From the NCBI GenBank assembly GCA_011772595.1, contig WVZH01000480.1, forward strand, positions 69,076 to 81,381: a DNA stretch of 12,306 nt, in the 5' to 3' direction. Positions 5,967 through 12,306 of this stretch are shown here, one piece after another. The notes beneath the pieces were generated by a model. The model was not told where the DNA came from, made no database searches, and saw nothing but the letters and a program-made list of their open reading frames with translations. This DNA is from Anaerolineales bacterium. GTDB taxonomy: Bacteria > Chloroflexota > Anaerolineae > Anaerolineales > E44-bin32. The position numbers and the translations under genes are program-made. Each line of letters begins with the position of its first letter. The stretch's first letter is position 1.

Positions 5967-7135
5967 GTGATACGAGCATTCTGAGTGGAAAACACTTCAT
6001 GCACGGCGACCATGCATGCGCCGAAGGCGCGATTGCGGCGGGGTGCACTTTCTTTGGTGGATATCCGATCACCCCCTCCACAGAAATTGCAGAGCTTTTG
6101 GCGAGACGGCTCCCTCAAACGGGAGGCGTTTTTATTCAGATGGAGGACGAGCTAGGCAGTATTGCGGCGGTGCTAGGAGCTTCTGCCGCTGGTTCTCGTG
6201 CGATGACAGCAACCTCCGGGCCGGGTTTCAGTCTGATGATGGAAAATCTCGGACTTGCGGTCATGCTTGAAATCCCTTGCGTGTTGGTCAACGTTCAACG
6301 CGGTTCGCCATCAACCGGGCTTCCCACACTTCCAGGGCAGGCTGACGTGATGCAGGCGAAATGGGGGACTCATGGGGATTACGAAATCGTCGCGTATTCA
6401 CCCTGGTCTCCTCAGGAAATGTTCGACCTCACCGTGCATGCTTTCAACGTCTCCGATCGTTATCGGATCCCCGTTCTGCTGATGGCCGATGAAGTCGTTG
6501 GGCATATGGTGGAAAGAGTCGATATCCCAGGAATAGATCAAATTGATCGCTGGGAGAGGAAGCGACCCGAGAAGAAGCCCGGAGAGTCGTTTGAGCCCTT
6601 TTTGGTGGAGGACGAAGACCTTGTCCCGCCCATGGTGCATGCGGGAGAGGGTTACCGTATCCATTACACGGGTCTAACACACGATGAGCGTGGCTACCCA
6701 GATATGTCCGCCTCAGTCCACGACCAGTTGGTTAAGCGCTTGGTGGAAAAGGTCCGCTGCAACGCTGACAAGATGATCCTCACTGAAGAACACTGGATGG
6801 ACGACGCACGCATTGTGGTGCTTGCTTTTGGTAGCACAGCCCGCTCGGCCCGCCGTGCAGTGAAAGACGCGCGTCAGGAGGGCGTTCCGGTTGGGTTCAT
6901 GCGCCTGGTCTCACTATGGCCCTTTCCGGAAAAACAAATTAAGGAGATCGCTCAACAAGCCGACGCGTTTATCGTTGCCGAAATGAATCTTGGGCAAATG
7001 ATCCGCGAGCTCGAGCGTCATGTTACCCAACCCGTGTTGGGTGTGCATCATGCCGGTGGCGCCATGATGCCCCCTGAGCCGATTCTAGAGAAGATCAGGG
7101 AGGTCGCACGTCATGGCGACGGTCGTCGTCGATAA
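5963..7135 (+). CDS. korA: 2-oxoacid (probably 2-oxoglutarate):ferredoxin oxidoreductase alpha subunit (390 aa)
   Basis: The protein has the pyruvate/2-oxoacid oxidoreductase alpha-subunit fold. Visible motifs are HACAEGAIAAGCTFFGGYPI (about 17-36) continuing into TPSTEI, MEDELGSIAAVLGAS (60-74) and TSGPGFSLM (84-92), which bind substrate and the TPP region together with the beta subunit. The C-terminal part (about 280-390) is the usual transketolase-C-like domain. I choose GTG 5963 as start: GGAGG lies seven bases upstream, the start overlaps the korD stop by four bases, and homology begins only after it. An ATG 20 codons earlier lies inside korD and adds a sequence unlike the family. The enzyme interconverts a 2-oxoacid plus CoA with an acyl-CoA plus CO2 and reduced ferredoxin. 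2-Oxoglutarate is favoured by subunit layout and neighbours, but branched-chain or other oxoacids cannot be ruled out. Confidence 0.9.
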   Translation: MSDTSILSGKHFMHGDHACAEGAIAAGCTFFGGYPITPSTEIAELLARRLPQTGGVFIQMEDELGSIAAVLGASAAGSRAMTATSGPGFSLMMENLGLAVMLEIPCVLVNVQRGSPSTGLPTLPGQADVMQAKWGTHGDYEIVAYSPWSPQEMFDLTVHAFNVSDRYRIPVLLMADEVVGHMVERVDIPGIDQIDRWERKRPEKKPGESFEPFLVEDEDLVPPMVHAGEGYRIHYTGLTHDERGYPDMSASVHDQLVKRLVEKVRCNADKMILTEEHWMDDARIVVLAFGSTARSARRAVKDARQEGVPVGFMRLVSLWPFPEKQIKEIAQQADAFIVAEMNLGQMIRELERHVTQPVLGVHHAGGAMMPPEPILEKIREVARHGDGRRR

Positions 7136-7940
7136 ACACCCATTAGACGAGATCATACGTGCAGACCGTATGCCGCACATCTGGTGCCCTGGCTGCGGTA
7201 TCGGGATCGCTATGCGTTGTTATGCCCATGCGATTTTAGATTCGGGCGTCCCTCCCGACCTACATGTCGTCGTATCGGGCATCGGTTGTTCCGGTCGAGT
7301 GGCGGGTTATATGGAAATAGACTCCTATCACACCACACACGGCCGGGCGATCCCGTTCGCTATTGGATTGAAGCTTGCCAAACCAGAATTGGAGATTCTA
7401 GTGTTTAGTGGGGATGGCGACCTCGCTGCTATTGGAGGGAACCATTTAATCCACGCCGCCAGACGGAATGTTGATATCACAGTACTGTGCGCTAATAACT
7501 TCAACTACGGCATGACAGGAGGTCAATCCGGACCCACGACACCTTTCGGGGCAAAGACAACAACCTCCCCCTATGGTAATCCCGAACATCCATTCAATTT
7601 CCCGTACCTGCTTGCAGCCGCCGGCGCTAACTTCGTATCGCGATGGACGACGATGCACGTTCGCCAAGTCAGACAAGACATTCTCTATGCATTCGAGAAA
7701 CCCGGGTTCTCTTTCATTGAGGTTTTATCCCCCTGCCCGGTTGGATTTGGTAAGTCCAATAATCTTGAAGACGGATTGGAAGAAATGATGCTTTATCGCC
7801 AGCGATGTTTGCTTGCGGACGGCGTCCCTCTGGATGATGTGGGCATCGATTTAACCGGTGACAATCCGATCTATGTTGGGCGTTTTGTTGACCGTAGTCT
7901 GACGCCTTTTCAACCTGTGAGGAAGGGGGCTGATTCTTGA
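7113..7940 (+). CDS. korB: 2-oxoacid (probably 2-oxoglutarate):ferredoxin oxidoreductase beta subunit (275 aa)
   Basis: This is the thiamine-pyrophosphate-binding catalytic subunit. The TPP/Mg signature runs from GDGD (100-103) to CANN (126-129). Cluster ligands are seen as Cys25 and Cys28 in WCPGCG, Cys59 in GIGCSGR, and Cys208 in SPCP, which match the single [4Fe-4S] cluster of this family. The motif HTTHGRAIPFAIGLKLA (73-89) is typical of KorB/VorB/PorB. The ATG at 7113 has GGGAGG about eight bases upstream and lies 23 bases inside the korA 3' end, so translation is coupled. Length is normal for a beta subunit. It forms the catalytic core with KorA. Confidence 0.92.
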   Translation: MATVVVDKHPLDEIIRADRMPHIWCPGCGIGIAMRCYAHAILDSGVPPDLHVVVSGIGCSGRVAGYMEIDSYHTTHGRAIPFAIGLKLAKPELEILVFSGDGDLAAIGGNHLIHAARRNVDITVLCANNFNYGMTGGQSGPTTPFGAKTTTSPYGNPEHPFNFPYLLAAAGANFVSRWTTMHVRQVRQDILYAFEKPGFSFIEVLSPCPVGFGKSNNLEDGLEEMMLYRQRCLLADGVPLDDVGIDLTGDNPIYVGRFVDRSLTPFQPVRKGADS

Positions 7941-8476
7941 GAAGGGAGATCCGCATTTCCGGATTCGGAGGACAAGGTGTAGGCCTGTTCGGTTACATCC
8001 TTGGAAAGGCGTTCTCGTTGTATCAAGATCTTTTCGCCGTGATGACGCAGTCCTACGGCCCGGAAGCGCGTGGTGGGGCGTCTAGCGCCAGCGTCGTGGT
8101 TGCAGACCGCCCCATAGATTTTCCCTTCATCCAACAAGCGGACGTTTTGGTTGCGCTCTCACAGGAAGGTTACAGCCGCTTCCGTCCACTAGCCAAAGCG
8201 GATGCACTTGTAATCATCGAGGGCGATCTCGTGGTCCCAGAAAGTGGCGATCAAGTGTTAGGAATTCCGGCGACAAGAATGGCCGAAGAGCTTGGGCGCC
8301 GCATTGTCGCCAATATGATCATGATCGGTTTTCTCACCGCAGCGGACGATCTCATCGTGAGGGAAGCCGTCGAGCGTGCGGTTGAGACGACGGTGCGTCC
8401 GAGCACATTCGAGCTGAATAGAAAAGCGTTCGAAGTGGGATTTTCCTATGTTCCGTTGCAGGAACAGATAGAATGA
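7937..8476 (+). CDS. korC: 2-oxoacid:ferredoxin oxidoreductase gamma subunit (179 aa)
   Basis: This is a gamma-domain protein of the 2-oxoacid:ferredoxin oxidoreductases. The glycine-rich start IRISGFGGQGVGLFGYIL and the segment QSYGPEARGGASSASVVV (about 39-56) are diagnostic; this domain takes part in CoA binding. The start is taken as TTG at 7937, overlapping the korB stop as TTGA, with GGAAGGGGG seven bases upstream; homology begins within five residues of it, and no better start exists nearby. The 3' end overlaps the hdrA-like gene as ATGA. Its size is normal. It completes the KorDABC enzyme. Confidence 0.9.
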   Translation: MRREIRISGFGGQGVGLFGYILGKAFSLYQDLFAVMTQSYGPEARGGASSASVVVADRPIDFPFIQQADVLVALSQEGYSRFRPLAKADALVIIEGDLVVPESGDQVLGIPATRMAEELGRRIVANMIMIGFLTAADDLIVREAVERAVETTVRPSTFELNRKAFEVGFSYVPLQEQIE

Positions 8477-11400
8477 GCGACTCGGTTCTTGTCATCGGCG
8501 GTGGCATTGCGGGTATTCAAGCCTCGCTCGACTTAGCACAAGCGGGCGCGCGTGTTGTCCTTGTGGAACGCCAGCCGACGATCGGCGGCATTATGGCCGT
8601 GCTGGACAAGAACTTTCCCACACTCGACTGCTCTATCTGTATTGAAGCTCCAAAAATGTCGCAGGTCGATCTTCATCCTAACATCGAGATATTGTCCCTG
8701 GCCGAGTTGGACACGGTCGAGGGGTGGCCAGGGGATTTTGAGGTTGGCATTCGACAGCGTGGGCGATTGGTCACAGATGAGTGCACGCGCTGCGGTGATT
8801 GCGCCCAGGTTTGCCCGGTCGTGCTTCCGAATGAGTACGATTCGGGGATGGCCGTGCGCAGGGCGATTTACACACCCATCCCGCAATCTGTGCCCGGTGC
8901 CTACTTGGTCGATATCCTCCACTGCCTGAACGACCCGCCAAATTATCTACCCTGTAATCGATGTTATGAAGCATGTACTCCGAAAGCCATTAATTTTCTC
9001 ATGCCCCATGAGGTCGTGCATAAAAGACGCGTGGGTTCAATCGTCGTAGCTGTGGGATACGACAGCTTCGATCCTCGTCGGATGCGAGAATTCGGCTATG
9101 GTGCACATGCGGATGTCTTGACAGCGCTCGAATTCGAGCGGCTGATCAACTCCGCAGGACCCACCGGAGGCGAGATCATCAGACCATCAGACGGAGATCA
9201 TCCTGAGAAGATCCTTTTTGTATTATGCGTTGGATCGCGCGATCGAAGATTTTTCCACTATTGTTCGCGATTCTGTTGCATGTACTCGATCAAACACGCC
9301 TATCAGGCACTCGATCACGGTGTGGCTGAAGTCACAGTACTGTACATGGATATACGCGCCTACGGAAAAGGATTTGATGGATTCTGGGCCAGAACGGAGC
9401 AAGCTGGTGCCCGCTTTGTTCGAGGGCGTCCGTCTCGCATCGCTCCCAATGGCCGCCGAATACAGGTCACCTATGAGGACACCCAGAACGCGGCTCGTGT
9501 GCAAGAAACATACGACATGGTTGTCCTTGCCAATGCCGTGCGGCCGCCCGATGGCCTGAAGGAATTATCCGCTCGCTTGGGAATCGAACTGGATGAAGAT
9601 GGGTTTATTCGCTCGTTGGAATCACGCGGCGGCCTGGTGGCGACCACGCGCGAGGGTGTTTATGCGGCCGGCTGCGTGTCGGGACCCAAAGATATCCCGG
9701 ACAGCGTGGCGGAAGCCAGTGGCGCTGCTTCCCTGGCACTCAGCCACCTCAGGACGAGATTTTGGCCGGAAGCACCTGAGATCGAGCCTATGGAAGATAT
9801 CGAGACGCCTCGAATTGGAGTTTTCGTTTGTCATTGTGGAAATAACATCGCTGGAGTGGTTGATGTCGGGGCGGTTGTAGAATTTGCGAAGAAATTGCCT
9901 GACGTGGTTCTAGCATCGGATCAGATGTTCTCTTGCGCGGGGAATACACAAGCTGAGATCGAGACGGCGATACGAAAGGAAAACATCAACCGCGTCGTTG
10001 TGGCAGCCTGTTCTCCTAAAACGCATGAGTCAATCTTCCGGGGTGTGATGACACGCGCGGGCCTGAATCCATTCCTGTTGGTGATGTCGAATATCCGCAA
10101 CATGGACTCCTGGGTTCACAAAGAGGACAAGCCGGCTGCCACTCGCAAGGCGATGGATATGGTGTGGATGGCGGTGGAGAAGGCAAGACGTCTGGAACCG
10201 CTTGAAATCCAACAACTCCCACTCAAGCAGAGCGTGCTGATCGTCGGTGGCGGGATCGCAGGTATGACAGCAGCTGCTGCACTCGACGACCAGGGATTTG
10301 AGACCTATCTTGTAGAGAAGCAGCAACAGCTTGGCGGCTTGCTTCGTAGGCTCGACGAGATTTCTCCTGCTGGGTATAAGGCGTGTGAGTTGCTCGAGAC
10401 CAAGTTGAAGGAAATCGATCACAGCGACGTGAAAGTGTATTTGGGTACGGAAATTGAGACCATAGGTGGCATCGTTGGTGATTTCCATGCCAAGTTGACA
10501 ACAGGAGAAGAACTTCAGGCTGGAGCGATCATCGTGGCGACGGGCTCGATCCCCTACCGGCCTGATGAATTCGGTTATGGCGACAATCCATGTGTGATTA
10601 CCAACCTGGAATTGGAATCCTTGTTATTGGATGGCGGTCCGGAAGCTGAGCGTATCACCTTTATCGCTTGTGTCGGATCTCGCAACGAAGCGATGGGTTG
10701 TTCTCGCTATTGTTGCAGTTCGATGATCTCTCAAGCGAAACGTTTGCGGGAGATGGGGAAGAAAGTGCGGGTGATATCTAAGGACATTCGCACCTACAGC
10801 CGCCAAGCGGAGGAAGAATACGAAGCCGCCATGCGAGCTGGTATTCAATTCTTCCGCTATGACGTGGATCGCGAACCTGGCGAAGCACTTTTGTTCAAAG
10901 AGGGACACGTCGAGTTGCTCGATCACCTTTTGGGTGAGAGGATCCTCATCCCAACCGATCTGCTCGTGCTCGTCGTCGGATTGCGTCCGACGGAGGACAA
11001 CCTGACCGATCAATTGAAGCTGGCTCATAGCGAAGACGGTTTCTTTATGGAGCTGCATCCGAAACTGGGGCCAGCTGAAACGTCCTCACAGGGGATCTTC
11101 CTGGCCGGAACAGCTCAAAGTGCGAAGGATGTACGCGAGTCCATGGCGCAAGCGCTTGCAGCGACAGGAAAAGCTGCTGCTTTGCTTGCCCGAGGAGTGA
11201 TCGAGAAAGAGCCACTTACAGCTCAAGTCTTTGACGACTTGTGTAACGGGTGCATGCGGTGTGTAAAGGTGTGCCCGTATGGTGCCATAGAGCAGATCGG
11301 GGAGCCTGGGAAGGGCACGATCAAGGTCCTCAAGGCGGTGTGCATGGGTTGTGGGAATTGCGCTGCGGAATGCAATTTTGACGCCATCGAGATGCCTTAC

Positions 11401-11889
11401 TTCACGAAAGATCAAATCCTTGCACAGGTGGACGCAGCCTTGGAAGAGAGACCTGAAGAGAAGTGCCTCGTATTTACCTGCAACTGGTGTTCGTATGCCG
11501 GGGCAGATCTCGCAGGGATCGAGAAGCGACAATATTCACCGTCCGCCCTGATTATCCGTACGATGTGCTCGGCTCGCTTCGATGAGGATTTTGTCTCCCA
11601 CGCATTTGATAGAGGTGCCGGGGCGGTACTGATCACCGGCTGCCGATTGACCGACACCGGATCGGACTGCCATTACAACTACGCCAATCGCCTTACCTGG
11701 AAACGTTTTCAGCATTGGCAAAAGAAATTCGCCCGTAAAGGAATCGACAAAGAGCGTCTGCAATTGCAGTGGATTTCGGCAGCTGAGGGTAGGGAGTTCG
11801 CTGAGAAAATTGCCGAGATGGACTCAATCATACAAAACCACATACATGGATTGAGGGAGATAGTTTCTGGTTCTGAAGAGGAAGGATAG
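8473..11889 (+). CDS. hdrA: Double HdrA-like flavoprotein fused to an MvhD domain (1138 aa)
   Basis: This very large iron-sulfur flavoprotein is built from two HdrA modules. The first half starts directly with an FAD fold (IGGGIAGIQ, 8-16), then DCSICIEAPKM (52-62), an inserted ferredoxin (Cys104, 107, 110, 114 and Cys151, 161, 164, 168) and CVGSRD...CSRFCC (252-269). The second half opens with the HdrA N-terminal cluster domain (VCHCGNNIAG, 452-461; Cys488; ACSPKTHES, 512-520), then a second FAD fold (VGGGIAGMT, 591-599), CVGSRNEAMGCSRYCC (733-748) and two ferredoxin motifs (Cys924-934, Cys957-967). It ends in an MvhD-type [2Fe-2S] domain (CNWCSYAGADLAG, 1003-1015; Cys1032; Cys1057; Cys1066). 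Possible cofactors are two FAD, about five [4Fe-4S] and one [2Fe-2S]. Ordinary HdrA is about 650 residues, or about 790 with MvhD. HdrA is the flavin-bifurcating subunit of HdrABC-type complexes. The ATGA overlap with korC suggests electron exchange with the Kor enzyme. Confidence 0.9.
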   Translation: MSDSVLVIGGGIAGIQASLDLAQAGARVVLVERQPTIGGIMAVLDKNFPTLDCSICIEAPKMSQVDLHPNIEILSLAELDTVEGWPGDFEVGIRQRGRLVTDECTRCGDCAQVCPVVLPNEYDSGMAVRRAIYTPIPQSVPGAYLVDILHCLNDPPNYLPCNRCYEACTPKAINFLMPHEVVHKRRVGSIVVAVGYDSFDPRRMREFGYGAHADVLTALEFERLINSAGPTGGEIIRPSDGDHPEKILFVLCVGSRDRRFFHYCSRFCCMYSIKHAYQALDHGVAEVTVLYMDIRAYGKGFDGFWARTEQAGARFVRGRPSRIAPNGRRIQVTYEDTQNAARVQETYDMVVLANAVRPPDGLKELSARLGIELDEDGFIRSLESRGGLVATTREGVYAAGCVSGPKDIPDSVAEASGAASLALSHLRTRFWPEAPEIEPMEDIETPRIGVFVCHCGNNIAGVVDVGAVVEFAKKLPDVVLASDQMFSCAGNTQAEIETAIRKENINRVVVAACSPKTHESIFRGVMTRAGLNPFLLVMSNIRNMDSWVHKEDKPAATRKAMDMVWMAVEKARRLEPLEIQQLPLKQSVLIVGGGIAGMTAAAALDDQGFETYLVEKQQQLGGLLRRLDEISPAGYKACELLETKLKEIDHSDVKVYLGTEIETIGGIVGDFHAKLTTGEELQAGAIIVATGSIPYRPDEFGYGDNPCVITNLELESLLLDGGPEAERITFIACVGSRNEAMGCSRYCCSSMISQAKRLREMGKKVRVISKDIRTYSRQAEEEYEAAMRAGIQFFRYDVDREPGEALLFKEGHVELLDHLLGERILIPTDLLVLVVGLRPTEDNLTDQLKLAHSEDGFFMELHPKLGPAETSSQGIFLAGTAQSAKDVRESMAQALAATGKAAALLARGVIEKEPLTAQVFDDLCNGCMRCVKVCPYGAIEQIGEPGKGTIKVLKAVCMGCGNCAAECNFDAIEMPYFTKDQILAQVDAALEERPEEKCLVFTCNWCSYAGADLAGIEKRQYSPSALIIRTMCSARFDEDFVSHAFDRGAGAVLITGCRLTDTGSDCHYNYANRLTWKRFQHWQKKFARKGIDKERLQLQWISAAEGREFAEKIAEMDSIIQNHIHGLREIVSGSEEEG

Positions 11890-11929
11890 GTGTTGGCGAG
11901 TGGGTTTGCATCACTGAGCGGTGAGTATG

Positions 11930-12306
11930 ATGGACACGCATGAATCGAGGGTTCTGGACGACGATCTCTGGGAAGAGTTGATCGAGTTAACCGACGGCGC
12001 AGCGTCGCCGTGCTTTCAGTGCGGAGTCTGCACGGCTAGCTGTCCCTGGGGCTTGGTACGTGACGAAACGATCATAGTCCGCGATCTCGTTCGGCGCGCG
12101 CAACTCGGCATCAATGATGGGCAGGAATCTCTCTGGCTGTGCACGGCCTGTGCACAGTGTGAGGCATATTGTCCGCGGGATGTTCCGATTGCCGAAGTCT
12201 TGCGTGGTTTGAGGTACATGCTCTGGAAGCGTCGAAAAAGCCTGGACGGTCTTCCATCCATGTTGTGGTCTGTATACTGGAACAACAATCCGTTGTTCCA
12301 GCCTCC
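11930..12306 (+). CDS. hdrC: HdrC-like iron-sulfur subunit, 3' end missing
   Basis: The frame is open to the window edge (125 codons visible). It has two classic cluster motifs, CFQCGVCTASCP (Cys28, 31, 34, 38) and CTACAQCEAYCP (Cys71, 74, 77, 81), then PIAEVLRGLRYMLW, all typical of HdrC. HdrC passes electrons between HdrA and the HdrB active site, so an hdrB gene probably follows outside the window. Full HdrC proteins are about 180-200 residues. Three in-frame starts exist (GTG 11921, ATG 11927, ATG 11930) after a stop at 11915. ATG 11930 is preferred because GGTGA (11920-11924) lies five bases upstream. The gap after hdrA is 40 bases, with no terminator seen. Confidence 0.85.
   Translation, partial: MDTHESRVLDDDLWEELIELTDGAASPCFQCGVCTASCPWGLVRDETIIVRDLVRRAQLGINDGQESLWLCTACAQCEAYCPRDVPIAEVLRGLRYMLWKRRKSLDGLPSMLWSVYWNNNPLFQP

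Noticed and set aside
9770..9850. Possibility that the double HdrA arises from a fused stop or assembly join between two genes
   Set aside because: The frame is continuous over the junction (about residues 430-450), with no stop, repeat or sequence oddity. The two halves differ in domain content, so this is not a simple assembly duplication, though read mapping was not possible.
10030..11058. Long minus-strand open frames inside the hdrA-like gene
   Set aside because: They overlap a continuous plus-strand frame full of conserved cysteine and FAD motifs and show no domain of their own.

Overview
The window is from an anaerobic bacterium with a ferredoxin-based central carbon metabolism. It holds two divergent gene blocks around a roughly 630-base control region (5066-5696). 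The evidence is the gene content: 2-oxoacid:ferredoxin oxidoreductase, HdrA/HdrC/MvhD-type electron-transfer proteins, and iron-sulfur domains in most of the proteins. The lineage cannot be fixed from sequence reading alone. An uncultured Chloroflexota-like or similar anaerobic bacterial genome would fit, but that is a guess.

Left block, minus strand, transcribed from about 5065 towards 1: a succinyl/citryl-CoA synthetase beta-like subunit with a C-terminal double-cluster ferredoxin domain (3521-5065); its alpha-like partner (2574-3485); a citryl-CoA lyase/citrate synthase-family protein (1801-2577); a small HD-superfamily protein with an altered HD motif (1185-1724); and an aconitase/3-isopropylmalate dehydratase large subunit running off the left edge (1-1073). 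Synthetase beta, synthetase alpha and citryl-CoA lyase together correspond to the parts of ATP-citrate lyase. The simplest reading is a split, two-step, ATP-dependent citrate cleavage module (or the reversible equivalent) with its own aconitase.

Right block, plus strand, from 5697 to beyond the right edge: a four-subunit 2-oxoacid (probably 2-oxoglutarate):ferredoxin oxidoreductase in the order D-A-B-C, then a 1138-residue protein holding two HdrA modules and a C-terminal MvhD domain, then the start of an HdrC. All junctions from korD to hdrA overlap, so these genes are translationally coupled. The layout implies that ferredoxin electrons of the oxidoreductase are exchanged with an Hdr-type, possibly electron-bifurcating, complex.

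Together the blocks encode two ferredoxin- and ATP-linked segments of a reductive (or reversible) TCA cycle: succinyl-CoA + CO2 to 2-oxoglutarate, and citrate to acetyl-CoA + oxaloacetate. Isocitrate dehydrogenase and the C4 enzymes are not in the window. The most unusual items are the CoA-synthetase-ferredoxin fusion and the double-HdrA-MvhD protein tied to the kor genes. The control region holds a possible 52-codon ORF, a 13-base inverted repeat, an imperfect hairpin and a perfect 37-base palindrome followed by T residues.
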